Positions 13,698 through 25,273 of a stretch of 33,027 bases of DNA are shown piece by piece (within the stretch, counting starts at the first letter, position 1; every line of letters begins with the position of its first letter). The position numbers and the translations under genes were made by a program. Under the pieces are notes generated by a model. That model was not told the DNA's origin. It saw nothing but the letters and a program-made list of their open reading frames with translations, and did not search any database. This stretch comes from Deltaproteobacteria bacterium (GTDB taxonomy: Bacteria > Desulfobacterota > Binatia > UBA9968 > JAJDTQ01): positions 1 to 33,027 of the forward strand of contig JAPOPM010000118.1 of NCBI GenBank assembly GCA_026712905.1, in the 5' to 3' direction.

Positions 13698-15290
13698 GAC
13701 CCTGCGCTGGGCCAGCTTGGCGCCGGTCTGGAGGTAGTCGCTCTTCACGGCGAGCTGCGCCTCTTCTTCCCACTCGTCGTCCCACTGGCCCAGGGAGTAG
13801 CCGTACCACGGCGCCTGGGGCTTGAGCGGCGGCAGCTCCAGCCGGTTCCACAGCTCCAGGGCGTGCTCCATGAACTCGCGCTTGGGCAGCGAGATGGGCG
13901 GGAACGGCTCCTTGAGGATGGCGTTGATGAGCATGCCGGAGTCGGTGGCCGGCTGGTAGAACATCTCCTTGGCCGTGATCAGGTGGCCCTCGTCCTCGAA
14001 CGGCGGCGAGTGGCCCTTGACCCGCCCCGGCAGGATGAGCACGTCCTCGTGCGGCTTGGAACGGTAGCAGATGGCCCACCACACGGCGTCCAGGTTGTGC
14101 GGGTCGATGTCGTCGTCCACCGCGATGGCGATCTTGCCGACGCCGTGCTGGTAGTTGGCGATGCTGTTCAGGGCGCGCCACACGTCCCCTTCCGCGGGCT
14201 TGCTCATCTGCACGATGACGAGCTTGCGCAGGTTGGTGAGGGGCTCGTGCATGGCCACCTGGGTGACGCTCTTGATGCCCACGGTGTCCCGCAGGTAGCG
14301 GCGCAAGAGCGGCTCGTAGCCCACCTTCTTGATGACGCTCGACTCGCTCGGGGTCACCTGGCTGATGAACGAGCACAGCACGGGCTTGCGCTTCATGGTG
14401 ATGGCGGTGACCTCCATGAACGGCGACACCGTGCGCGGGTGCAGGTAGCCGTGGGACTCGCCGAAGGGACCCTCGGGCTCCACGAAGTCCGTGTTGATGA
14501 GCCCTTCGATGACGATCTCGGCGTTGGCCGGCACCTCGATGTTCACGGTCTTGCAGCGCACCAGTTGGATGGGCTCCCCCGCCAGGCCGCCGGCGATGCC
14601 CATTTCGTCCACCCCCGGCGGCACCTTCTGCACGGTGCCGTAGGAGACCACCGGCGGCGCCCCCACCACCAGCGCCGCGTGCAGCGGCTCGCCGCGCTCG
14701 CGGCACTTGTCCCAGTGCGGGAAGATGTGCTGGTGCATTCCGGCGTACATGCCCACGCGCTTCTGGCTCTTGATCTGCCCGCGGTAGTTGCCCTGGTTGC
14801 GAATGCCCGTCTCCGGGTCCTTGGTGAACCAGTGGGAGCAGGTGGTGTAGGGCGCGTTGTCGAACCCCGGCGTGGAGATGGGCACCGGAAGCTGCAGCAG
14901 CCCGCCGCCCTCGATGTCGAGGTCCGCGCCCTGGAGCACCACCTCGTGCACCGGCCCGGAATCGACGATGGCGGGCTCGATGGGGTTCGCCAGCGCGTGC
15001 GCCCAGAGATCCGGGATCTCGTCCACCGGGCGTTGCAGTCCCACCGAATAGACTTGCGGCGATGCCGCAAGCGCGGCCACCGCCACCGGCATGTCGTAGG
15101 TACGTCCGTGGCTGTCCACGACATTCTCGAACAGAAACGCCTTGCGCTCCGCCTCGGACAGGCCGCCGCGGAACTGCCAGCGCACCAGCGGGTGCATCTC
15201 CGTGTCCTTGTTGATGGGGTGGCGGACGCGCAGAAGCAGTCCGGCCGCCTCGAGGTTGGACAGGTGCTCTTGAAGGTCGGGATAGGACAT
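13686..15290 (-). CDS. UbiD-family prenylated-FMN decarboxylase (copy 2)
   Basis: This 534-residue UbiD-type enzyme is longer than copy 1. Triad by spacing: Arg170 (NQGNYR), Glu273 and Glu278 (EGPFGE). Metal ligands are probably Asn165, His188 and Glu229. Family blocks include LPVPISTPGFDNAPYTT and AIAVDDDIDPHNLDAVWWA. It differs clearly from copy 1 outside these blocks, so it is not a recent duplicate and probably has another substrate. ATG 15290 lacks an obvious Shine-Dalgarno; the bicupin gene 45 bp upstream may provide coupling. The stop region is duplicated downstream (42-bp repeat). It needs UbiX-made cofactor, not encoded here. Confidence 0.93.
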   Translation of the reverse strand: MSYPDLQEHLSNLEAAGLLLRVRHPINKDTEMHPLVRWQFRGGLSEAERKAFLFENVVDSHGRTYDMPVAVAALAASPQVYSVGLQRPVDEIPDLWAHALANPIEPAIVDSGPVHEVVLQGADLDIEGGGLLQLPVPISTPGFDNAPYTTCSHWFTKDPETGIRNQGNYRGQIKSQKRVGMYAGMHQHIFPHWDKCRERGEPLHAALVVGAPPVVSYGTVQKVPPGVDEMGIAGGLAGEPIQLVRCKTVNIEVPANAEIVIEGLINTDFVEPEGPFGESHGYLHPRTVSPFMEVTAITMKRKPVLCSFISQVTPSESSVIKKVGYEPLLRRYLRDTVGIKSVTQVAMHEPLTNLRKLVIVQMSKPAEGDVWRALNSIANYQHGVGKIAIAVDDDIDPHNLDAVWWAICYRSKPHEDVLILPGRVKGHSPPFEDEGHLITAKEMFYQPATDSGMLINAILKEPFPPISLPKREFMEHALELWNRLELPPLKPQAPWYGYSLGQWDDEWEEEAQLAVKSDYLQTGAKLAQRRVKPT

Positions 15291-15335
15291 GGTCGGGATC
15301 GCGTTCTTGATTCGATGCGCCGTGCGCGCGTTCGG

Positions 15336-16355
15336 TCAGGAGCCGTTGCCGCCGGAACGCTGCTCTTCCCGGTAAAGTTCCAGCGCTTCCAGCACCGGCC
15401 GGTCGTTCATGGTGAAGAGCACCGCCTCCTCGTCGAAGGGGTTCTCGTGGCGGTGCCACTGCCAGTTGGGGATCATGAACGAGTCGCCCTTCTCCCACTC
15501 CAGGTAGCCCTCGCCCACGGCGGTCCGGCCGCGCCCCCGGAACACGTGGTACAGCGACGTGCTGGTGTGCCGGTGGGTGCCGGTGGTCCAGCCCGGCTTG
15601 AGCATCTGCGCCTCGCACGACAGGGTCGCCATGGTGTAGCCGCCGGTCACCGGGTTGATGTAGCGCACCAGGTGGCCGTCGAAGGGGTCGGCCTCGGCGT
15701 CGGTGATGTTGTGGAGCGACGCGTCCGTGTCTTCCCAGCGGTAGCGGAACGGCAGGCCCCGGCCGGGGGACTCCGGGCGGGCCGGCGGACGGGCGAAACC
15801 GAAGCGCATTTGCGCGTCGCCGTCGGCGCGGGTCGCGCCCTGGGTGTCGGCGTCGTAGTTCTCGAAGAACAGCACGTTGAGCGCGTTGATGAGCGGGCCG
15901 TCGAGACCGTCGAGCCACACGATGGGCTCGTCCCCCACGTTATGGTGCTCGTGCCAGGTCCAGTTGGGGGTGAGGATCAGGTCCCCCTCGTGCATGGGGA
16001 AGCGCTCACCCTCCACCAGGGTGAACGCGCCGCTTCCCTTCACCACGAAGCGAATCGCCGCCATGTTGTGGCGGTGCGGGCGCGCGATCTCGCCGGGGTT
16101 CACCACCGAGAAGGTGAACAGCAACGTCCGGGAGGTGGCACGGGTGGGGTTCTGCGGGTTCACCAAGCGTATGGCCCGGCGCTCCGCCAACTCCAGCCCA
16201 ACGGACTCCTTGGCGTCCATCAGGCACGGATAGACCTCGCGCCACTTCCACAGAAAAGGGGCCTCGTCCTGATGCTCGGGCGTGCGCGTGTTCCAGAAGC
16301 CCGAGAGGTCGTGCTCGGCCAGAGACTCGTTGAGGTCCTTGAGCTCCATCTTCAT
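15336..16355 (-). CDS. Bicupin, gentisate 1,2-dioxygenase-like (copy 1)
   Basis: This 339-residue protein has two cupin domains. The first has PHRHN (His94, His96) and NWTWHEHHN (His135/137), giving the three-histidine iron site of gentisate and salicylate dioxygenases. The second has THRHTSTSLYHVFRG and PNWQWHRHENP, also histidine-rich. Gentisate 1,2-dioxygenase opens 2,5-dihydroxybenzoate to maleylpyruvate; related bicupins accept salicylates or hydroxynaphthoates, so the substrate is open. Length matches the family (~340-370). ATG 16355, or the ATG two codons on, starts it. It lies between the diiron protein gene (40 bp upstream) and ubiD copy 2 (45 bp downstream). Confidence 0.9.
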   Translation of the reverse strand: MKMELKDLNESLAEHDLSGFWNTRTPEHQDEAPFLWKWREVYPCLMDAKESVGLELAERRAIRLVNPQNPTRATSRTLLFTFSVVNPGEIARPHRHNMAAIRFVVKGSGAFTLVEGERFPMHEGDLILTPNWTWHEHHNVGDEPIVWLDGLDGPLINALNVLFFENYDADTQGATRADGDAQMRFGFARPPARPESPGRGLPFRYRWEDTDASLHNITDAEADPFDGHLVRYINPVTGGYTMATLSCEAQMLKPGWTTGTHRHTSTSLYHVFRGRGRTAVGEGYLEWEKGDSFMIPNWQWHRHENPFDEEAVLFTMNDRPVLEALELYREEQRSGGNGS

Positions 16356-16395
16356 GGGAGAATCCCCCGGGTCATCCGGAAAGGAGCGCCGATCC

Positions 16396-17103
16396 CTACG
16401 GCAGACGGTTCATGGCCGCGGCCATGCCGCCGAAATAGGCCCGGTGGAGATCCATGGACTCCCTGGCGGTATGCAACACGCCGTCCTCGCCGCCCTTGGG
16501 AACGTAGCGCTCCAGGATGTCGAGGAACATCTCCGCGTGCTTCTCGTCCGCGGCCCGGTGCGCGGTGAAGTTGGGCATCTGCTCGTCGGTGAACCGCAGG
16601 TCCTTGCTCCAGCGTTCGTAGAGCCGGCCGCAGTTGCCGCCGCCGAGATCGCCCAGCAGGCGGTCGTCGTTGGTCCACTCGGCGATGGTGGACGCGGCCA
16701 GGCCCTCCTGCCACGGACGCGTGCGCGCGATCCAGAACCAGCCCAACACCGCGGCCCGGGTGGTGGGCAGCGGCTCGGCGTCCACCACTTCCTGTTCGCT
16801 GAGGCCCACTTCCCGTGCCTGCCGGAAGATCAGGTCCAGGTGGCCGTGGTCCGAGTACTCGTCCTCCACCAGCTCCTCGTACTCGTGGGACATGATGCGC
16901 TGCTTCACCACGAACACGGGACAGTTGGCGGCCACCTGCGGCCAGTAGTCCCGCCGGCGCCGCACGTAGATCCCCAGTTGCGACAGGTAGAGCTGCGCCC
17001 GCTCCATCGTCACGCGGGTATCGTAGAAGTGCCCCAGCTCCGGGGAGCGGAAGTAATCCCTGACGATCTCGCCCAGCTCCGTGCGCCATTCCTTCGGGGT
17101 CAT
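16396..17103 (-). CDS. Haem-oxygenase-like diiron protein (TENA/PqqC superfamily)
   Basis: This 235-residue all-helical protein is of the iron-containing redox enzyme type. Metal-ligand candidates are in HEYEELVEDEYSDHGHLDL (residues 73-91; Glu74/77, Asp81, His86/88) and in the late helix HRAADEKHAEMFLDIL. That Glu/Asp...His pairing marks haem-oxygenase-like diiron oxidases and oxygenases (HDOs), which perform N-oxygenation, decarboxylative desaturation or C-C cleavage in other systems. The exact reaction here is unknown. It is not a canonical TenA (thiaminase) by motif. It is flanked by the aldolase and bicupin genes, so a role in the same pathway is likely. Confidence 0.8.
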   Translation of the reverse strand: MTPKEWRTELGEIVRDYFRSPELGHFYDTRVTMERAQLYLSQLGIYVRRRRDYWPQVAANCPVFVVKQRIMSHEYEELVEDEYSDHGHLDLIFRQAREVGLSEQEVVDAEPLPTTRAAVLGWFWIARTRPWQEGLAASTIAEWTNDDRLLGDLGGGNCGRLYERWSKDLRFTDEQMPNFTAHRAADEKHAEMFLDILERYVPKGGEDGVLHTARESMDLHRAYFGGMAAAMNRLP

Positions 17104-17218
17104 CGCTCTCCTCCTTGCGTCTTGTCCTGCATGGCCCGTTTCAATGTTTCAATACTTCGTCCGCGGCTTCACCAAGCCTGTCCCGAGTCCGCCACGGGGC
17201 TGGGAACGAACGCCCCGT

Positions 17219-18112
17219 CTAGTCGCGCGCCGTCGCCAGCGCGTTCTTGAGCCGCGTGGCCTGCTCGCTGTTCAGGTCCCTGGTGGGCCAGCGCGGGAAG
17301 TCCACCACCGGCAGGTCCCGGAGCTTGAGCGACTCGCGCAGCACCGAGCGCCCCGCCGTCCGCTGCAGGTCGCCGATGACCGCGGTGAACTCGATCACGC
17401 GCCGCTGCAGCTCCACCGCCTCCTCCAGCCGGCCCGTGGTGGTGGCGTCCCACAGGTTCACCAGCAACTCGGGAATGGCCACGGTCAACGGATGAATCGA
17501 GCCCGCGAGGCCCCACAGGGTGCCGGGCATGATCAGCGTGGCGGAGCCGGAGAAGACCGAACAGGTCGCCGGCAGCGCGCGCACGAAGGCGAGCTGCTGC
17601 TCCAGCGGGATGAACGACATCTTGATGCCGCAGGCCTCGGGCACCTCCTCGCACAGCCGCTTGGTCCACGGCGCGGTCATGCGATAGCCGCTGTTCACCG
17701 CGTTGTTGTAGATGAACATCGGGTACTGGATGGCCTCGTAGACCTTGACGTAGTGATCCAGCACCTCGTCGTCGAGATGGTCGAAGTAGTACGGCGGCAC
17801 AACGCCCACCACGTCGGCGCCCTTGTCCTTGGCGTCCTTGGCGAGGTCGATGGTGGTAGGGGTGTCCGCCGTGCCCGCGTGGATCACCACCGGAATGCGC
17901 CCGGCCACGCGGTCGATGACGAGCCTGGCGGTGCGCTTGCGCTCGTCCGGCGTGAGCGCCGGCCCCTGTCCGAAGGTGCCGAGCACGAACAGGCCGTGCA
18001 CGCCCGCCTCCACGTAGAAGTCCGTCAGCGCCAGCACCGCGTTCTCGTCCACCGCGCCGGTGTCGGTGAACGGCGTCGGCAACGGGATGTACATTCCTTT
18101 CAAACGTTCCAT
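17219..18112 (-). CDS. DapA/HpaI-like class I aldolase (dihydrodipicolinate synthase family)
   Basis: This 297-residue TIM-barrel protein has GLFVLGTFGQGPALTPDER at residues 40-58 (family GTTGE loop), YNNAVNSGYRM with Tyr135, and CGIKMSF with the predicted Schiff-base Lys164. Length and motifs match the DapA family, whose members include aldolases and hydratases acting on pyruvate adducts and ring-cleavage products, besides lysine synthesis. Sitting at the head of a catabolic run, it is more likely a pyruvate-dependent aldolase than a true DapA. ATG 18112 has GAGGAG eight bases upstream; a longer frame to 18235 lacks one. It is the first gene of the minus-strand run. Confidence 0.87.
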   Translation of the reverse strand: MERLKGMYIPLPTPFTDTGAVDENAVLALTDFYVEAGVHGLFVLGTFGQGPALTPDERKRTARLVIDRVAGRIPVVIHAGTADTPTTIDLAKDAKDKGADVVGVVPPYYFDHLDDEVLDHYVKVYEAIQYPMFIYNNAVNSGYRMTAPWTKRLCEEVPEACGIKMSFIPLEQQLAFVRALPATCSVFSGSATLIMPGTLWGLAGSIHPLTVAIPELLVNLWDATTTGRLEEAVELQRRVIEFTAVIGDLQRTAGRSVLRESLKLRDLPVVDFPRWPTRDLNSEQATRLKNALATARD

Positions 18113-18380
18113 GGACTGCTCCTCTCGGATCGCGTGATTCTCCTGGGGGTACGCCGCTGCCGGCAAGAAGGGTCCCGGTGCGCGGCCGCCACTTGTCTCG
18201 CAGCACTCTAGACGGGGTAATAGGTCAACGGCCACGGGGTGTCAACAGAGCGGCCGGCGGTGGATGGGAGCTGCCTTGTCCTTGACCCACACCGCCACGC
18301 TCCGAAGTCGGCGGAACCACGGATAGAAGCGGCGCACGCGCTTCGGATCGGCACGGTATCGTCGTGGTGATCGTGTGCTA

Positions 18381-19088
18381 CTATCTGCGCCTTTCCTGAG
18401 ACAGGTTGAAGCTCACGATGATCCGATCGGCTTCCTTCCCCTTGGCCTTGGATCGATTCGGATCCACGCTATGGTACAGCCAGGCGGGGAAGATCAGCAT
18501 TCTGCCGGCCACGGGTTTGTATCGGACCTTCGTCCAGCAGCTTCGCGGGCGCTTGGTGTCGGGGATATATTCGGCGGGACTCATCAGGTTCTGGGTGCGC
18601 GGATCGATGAACTCGATTCGACCCGCATTCGTGGGAGCCTGGACGTAGTAGACGCCGCTCCAGAGGCAGCCGGGATGGATATGGGCCCGGTTCGAGCTAC
18701 CCGGTGGATTGATTATCGACCACATGGTGCCGATTTTCAGTCGATAGGATGTGTGATATCCGAGCTCGCGGCACATCAGGGTCGCGACCCCGTCGACGTG
18801 TTGCACCAAGCCCGCGAACGTGACGTCCTTGTGCAGCTTGACGTGGCTGTGCCAACTCCCCAGCTCCGGGAAGTTCGACTTGCGTACCCCTGTTGTGTCG
18901 CGTTCTCGTTCGGCGTAGATCGCCTCGATGAGGTGGGCATTCAGGTCCTCGCTGCCCGGAACATCCAGAGAAAAAATGAGCGTCGGAAAATGCTGGGTTA
19001 CCTTGAGCCCGGCTTCGGACAGACCCGCCACCAAGCCGCGGTCCGCGGCTACGCGGTTCGAAGTTTCGCGCATCACCTCATTCCCCAT
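18381..19088 (-). CDS. Putative 2OG-Fe(II) oxygenase (TIGR02466-like)
   Basis: This 235-residue protein shows NRAHIHPGCLWSGVYYVQAP at residues 133-152 and GRIEFIDPR, then GRMLIFPAWLYHSVDPN with the distal His206 and Arg222, fitting the double-stranded beta-helix of 2-oxoglutarate oxygenases. The iron ligands are probably His136 or His138, Asp162 and His206. The block W-S-I-I-N-P-P-G-S-S-N recalls the family named putative 2OG-Fe(II) oxygenase. The substrate is unknown. ATG 19088 has AGGA a few bases upstream; the frame extends to 19307 but would run into the neighbouring gene. A 268-bp gap with nothing recognisable separates it from the aldolase gene. Confidence 0.82.
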   Translation of the reverse strand: MGNEVMRETSNRVAADRGLVAGLSEAGLKVTQHFPTLIFSLDVPGSEDLNAHLIEAIYAERERDTTGVRKSNFPELGSWHSHVKLHKDVTFAGLVQHVDGVATLMCRELGYHTSYRLKIGTMWSIINPPGSSNRAHIHPGCLWSGVYYVQAPTNAGRIEFIDPRTQNLMSPAEYIPDTKRPRSCWTKVRYKPVAGRMLIFPAWLYHSVDPNRSKAKGKEADRIIVSFNLSQERRR

Positions 19089-19170
19089 CGTCCTGTTGCG
19101 GAACCTTGCTGATTGACATGGCAGTTGCCGGCCGACCACCGCGAGAGGAACCAAAACTCGCGATGCCCTC

Positions 19171-22443
<3,273 letters not shown>

Positions 22444-22520
22444 GGTTTTGCTCCCGCAAGGGTTTCGTCTCTCGGGGAGAAGCTACACCAAGCGACCGAA
22501 GTACCGCATCGCCCGTTTGT

Positions 22521-22540
22521 CATAAGCGGCCCCGCTTATG
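22521..22540. promoter_or_regulatory. Perfect 20-bp palindrome in the protease/LuxR divergent promoter region
   Basis: CATAAGCGGCCCCGCTTATG is a perfect inverted repeat: 9-bp arms (CATAAGCGG and CCGCTTATG) around CC. It sits between the two divergent starts, 77 bp from the protease start and 166 bp before the LuxR-type gene. Dyads of this size are typical dimer operators, and the adjacent LuxR-type protein is the natural candidate ligand. Further along, TATACGTGTGA (22569-22579) and TATACGGGTGA (22582-22592) form a direct repeat with a 13-bp period. Confidence 0.6.
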
Positions 22541-22706
22541 GCAAATGGCATACAAAACCAGGCCTTCTTATACGTGTGATATATACGGGTGAGGCATATA
22601 TGGTGGCGGGCCTGTTCGTCTCTTTGAAAAGGAACTCCCGATGGTGGTAGGGTGACAGGAACGAGCCCTAGCGCCCGACCGTCTTCAGGGACGAAAGAGA
22701 CCGCTC

Positions 22707-23327
22707 TTGAACCACCTGTTCAAAGGAGTGCCCAAGCGACGGATGCTTGCGTTGGCGATGCTGGCGTTGGCGATGCTGTTCTTCGCCTACGACCTTGTCG
22801 TGGATGCGCTCTTCGAGGGCGAGTTCGGGTCACCCCATTTTATCATCGAAACCTTTGTTTTTGCTGCGGTTTCGTGGACCCTGGTCGTCAACTTGAGGGA
22901 CCTTGTCGGCCTGCGCGCGCGTCTGGAGCAGGAGCAGAATCGAAACAGGGTGCTCGCCGGGGAGCTCGCCACCCGCATCGAAGAGCAAATTGACGCTTGG
23001 CGGCTCACCCGTAGCGAGAAGGAAGTCGCGTGGCTGATCATCAAGGGTTTCCGCTTCGCGGAAATCGCGGATTTGCGCGGGGTCAAGGAAAACACGACCC
23101 GATTACAGGCGAGCGCGCTGTATGCGAAAGCCGGGGTAAGCGGTCGGGCGGAATTTGTCGCGGAGATCGTCCATCAGTTGCTCATGCCCATTACCGAAGA
23201 TGAACTGCGCGACGGGACGGCGGGGATCCGAGCCTCTGTGACGGAAAGCACATCCGGCGCCGCCGCTTTAGCGACGGATGACCCGCAAGAGGACGCGAGC
23301 ACCGTACGGCGAGCCACGCGACACTAG
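22707..23327 (+). CDS. Membrane-anchored LuxR-type transcriptional regulator
   Basis: This 206-residue protein is predicted to have two N-terminal transmembrane helices (about 13-32 and 44-64) and a coiled coil (66-98). A GerE/LuxR helix-turn-helix follows: LTRSEKEVAWLIIKGFRFAEIADL and KENTTRLQASALYAKAGV (100-145). The order membrane-coil-HTH fits a one-component sensor that binds DNA while in the membrane; the tail after ~165 is low complexity. The start is uncertain: TTG 22707 gives a basic lead (residues 1-12), whereas ATG 22743 starts directly in the first helix. Divergent to the protease gene, it may control it via the 22521 palindrome (inference). Confidence 0.83.
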   Translation: MNHLFKGVPKRRMLALAMLALAMLFFAYDLVVDALFEGEFGSPHFIIETFVFAAVSWTLVVNLRDLVGLRARLEQEQNRNRVLAGELATRIEEQIDAWRLTRSEKEVAWLIIKGFRFAEIADLRGVKENTTRLQASALYAKAGVSGRAEFVAEIVHQLLMPITEDELRDGTAGIRASVTESTSGAAALATDDPQEDASTVRRATRH

Positions 23328-23365
23328 GGTATCCTGGAGACTCCCGAGGGGTTTGAGCCAGGCCC

Positions 23366-24037
23366 CTAACGCTGCGCCGTGACCTCGATCTCGATGAGCT
23401 TGCCCACCGCGGAGTAGCCTTCCACAAAAGAACACTCGGTGCTTTCCGCGGGCACCTTCGCGGCCTGCTGAAACGCCTGCTTCAGAGCGGCCGGGGCCTC
23501 CTCTTGTTGCAGGAAGAACGACACCCGCACGACCCGCTCCCATGAGGTCCCGGCGTGCTCCAGCGACCCGCCGATCAGGCCGCAGACCTCGCTCACCTGC
23601 TGGGACAAGTTCCCGGTCGTGCTGGTGACTCCCGAGAGAAAGACCCGTCCCTCCAGGTCGAGGTAGCGCAGCGGCACGATGGGCGGGTCGTATTCCACGA
23701 GCTTCTTCTCGCCGCCGGAACGCATGGCGAGGAAGTCCAGTGCCACGGCCGCCCCCGAGTCGAGGTGCGCCGGAGCGATGTAGCTGGAACTCGCCGAGCG
23801 CGCCTTGCCGCTCATGCGCCGGGAGCGCGCCTGGCTTCCGAGGTTGCGGCTCTCCCGGTCGCGCGCCCACAGGCGCGTCCGCACCGTGTCGTCCAGGGAA
23901 AACCCCAGTCTCCCGATCCCCTCCGCGATGCGGTCGAGGATCCCGGCCACTCCCGCGTCGCCAGCGGCGCCCTCGGCGCCCTCGCACGAGGCCGCGACGC
24001 ATTCGCGGCCGAGCCATTCAAAGGATTTCATGCGCAT
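23366..24037 (-). CDS. RidA/YjgF-family protein, two-domain
   Basis: This 223-residue protein has two tandem YjgF-type halves, the first incomplete at its N-terminus (from ILDRIAEGIGRLGFSLDDTV, residues 33-52), the second from YDPPIVPLRY with VFLSGVTSTTGNLSQQVSEV. The catalytic arginine of imine-deaminating RidA (P-A-R-S/T) is replaced: the segment reads VPAESTECSF. It is therefore unlikely to be a canonical enamine/imine deaminase. Members without the arginine occur in catabolic operons with unknown tasks. It starts at ATG 24037 (AAGG ten bases upstream), overlapping the CmcJ-like gene; a second ATG at 24031 would form an ATGA junction. Cotranslation with that gene is clear. Confidence 0.82.
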   Translation of the reverse strand: MRMKSFEWLGRECVAASCEGAEGAAGDAGVAGILDRIAEGIGRLGFSLDDTVRTRLWARDRESRNLGSQARSRRMSGKARSASSSYIAPAHLDSGAAVALDFLAMRSGGEKKLVEYDPPIVPLRYLDLEGRVFLSGVTSTTGNLSQQVSEVCGLIGGSLEHAGTSWERVVRVSFFLQQEEAPAALKQAFQQAAKVPAESTECSFVEGYSAVGKLIEIEVTAQR

Positions 24038-24942
24038 GAGTTGGATCCCTTGTCAGGTGAATCAACCGGACAAGACGTAGACGTCTCATCGCAACACGCC
24101 GGGGTGTCGAAGAAGGCCAGCGTGCGCACTTCGATGCTCTCGCGCGCCGGCGCATCCGGCGGCGCCGTGGGATCGTCGAACGAAGTGTGGGCCGTGAAAC
24201 GCGCGCGCCCGTCCTTCTCCGAGTCGAAGACCTTGAAGACGATGGCCTCGTTCCGGGCCATGGCGGGGAAATAGAACCAGCGGTGCTCCGGACTGTACTT
24301 GATCTGGTAGGTCTCGCCGATGCGCCCGGGGTAGCTGCGCTGGGACGCGATCAACTCCTCGGTGCGCAGGCTGCGCGCGTCGGCGATGGCCAGCGGATTG
24401 GTGCGCACCGGGTTCCGGGTGGGGCGCCACACCTGGATAATCGCGTATCGCCCCTGAAGCAGGCGCTCCGCCTCGTCCTCGGGCAGGAGGTCCCGCACGC
24501 GCTTGGGCGCCGACCACTCCGTGTAGTCGTTGTGCACGGAGCGGTTGGGCTCGCGCACCTTTCGTTCCGCGCGGATACCGTCGTCCTGTGCCCTGAGCGT
24601 GTGGTCGAAGATGACCACCCGGGAAGCGCCGCTCTCTCGCTTCACCAATTCATCGATCTCGGGATAGTACACGGAGCGGAGCTGCTCCTCGTCGTAAAAA
24701 TCGTCCACCCGCGTGTCGTGGCGGGCCAGAACGAACCCTTCACGCTCCAGCGACAGCTCGCCCGTGATGGCGCGGCCGTTGTGGATGGTGGTGCGGTGCG
24801 GGTCGTGCTGCCCGGTGCGCAGCACCGGCGCGCTGTTGAGCACGGCCGTGTGAGTGATGGGTTTGACACCCGTGTCCACCGCGTAGTTGAGGATCGCTTC
24901 CACGGAATCCACCGAGGCCTCCGTCGTCTCCATCCGACTCAT
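24028..24942 (-). CDS. CmcJ/NvfI-family oxidoreductase (2OG-Fe(II)-like)
   Basis: This 304-residue protein matches the CmcJ/NvfI family by VHNDYTEWSAPKRVRDLLP (His137-x-Asp139 as candidate iron ligands), YAIIQVWRPTRNPVRTNPLA, YPGRIGETYQIKYSPEHRWFYFPAM and ARFTAHTSFDDP, where the histidine would be the third ligand. The named members are a cephamycin 7-hydroxylation partner (CmcJ) and a fungal endoperoxide-forming 2-oxoglutarate oxygenase (NvfI). Bacterial homologues are mostly uncharacterised. The start is at ATG 24942; an inner ATG (residue 4) is possible. Its stop overlaps the RidA-like gene, so the two form a small operon. Confidence 0.85.
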   Translation of the reverse strand: MSRMETTEASVDSVEAILNYAVDTGVKPITHTAVLNSAPVLRTGQHDPHRTTIHNGRAITGELSLEREGFVLARHDTRVDDFYDEEQLRSVYYPEIDELVKRESGASRVVIFDHTLRAQDDGIRAERKVREPNRSVHNDYTEWSAPKRVRDLLPEDEAERLLQGRYAIIQVWRPTRNPVRTNPLAIADARSLRTEELIASQRSYPGRIGETYQIKYSPEHRWFYFPAMARNEAIVFKVFDSEKDGRARFTAHTSFDDPTAPPDAPARESIEVRTLAFFDTPACCDETSTSCPVDSPDKGSNSCA

Positions 24943-25064
24943 GCGCGCACCTCCATCGTGCTGAGTTGCTGTCCAACGCGGATGGTATCAGCCCCTTCCC
25001 GCTTCGACAACGGCCGCGCGCCTCGCGTGTGCCCTTCGCAAGGTCGGAACGGAACGCGGCGGAG

Positions 25065-25156
25065 GATTCCCGCTTCCGCGGGAATGACAATTCGGGGCTG
25101 CAGCGCCATTTCGTATCTCAGCGGAGTTTTGACACAGCCTGTTCCCGCGGATTGAC
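25065..25156. repeat. Nested palindromic repeat element, half copy B
   Basis: Bases 25065-25090 repeat the inner right arm (GGATTCCCGCTTCCGCGGG then AATGACAA), and 25126-25156 the outer right arm (GTTTTGACACAGCCTGTTCC then CGCGGATTGAC), at the spacing found in the full copies. The left half is absent. It occupies the 330-bp space between the divergent CmcJ-like and amidohydrolase genes; nothing else is recognisable there except the ribosome site AAAGGAG before 25274. Confidence 0.75.
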
Positions 25157-25273
25157 AGCCTACGGTACCTTGGATAACGTTCCGTTCGTGCAGGCCGCTC
25201 AAGCGCCGGCCCCGACGGAACGCGTCCGGCGCGGGCCGCGTGCCGCCGTGGCGGCCCTCGAAAGGAGCCCGTC

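Noticed and set aside
13342..15918. Long minus-strand frame of ~860 codons over ubiD copy 2
   Set aside because: Arg/Ala/Gly-rich out-of-frame shadow of ubiD and bicupin; runs through the palindromic repeat without a protein-like pattern.
13605..16568. Very long plus-strand open frame antisense to ubiD copy 2 and bicupin copy 1
   Set aside because: It is rich in Arg, His, Gly and Val as expected from the antisense of GC-rich genes, and the minus strand has clear family motifs throughout.
17219..18112. True DapA for lysine synthesis
   Set aside because: The Schiff-base lysine is present, but the context is a catabolic run and no other lysine or peptidoglycan genes are near; called only as family member.
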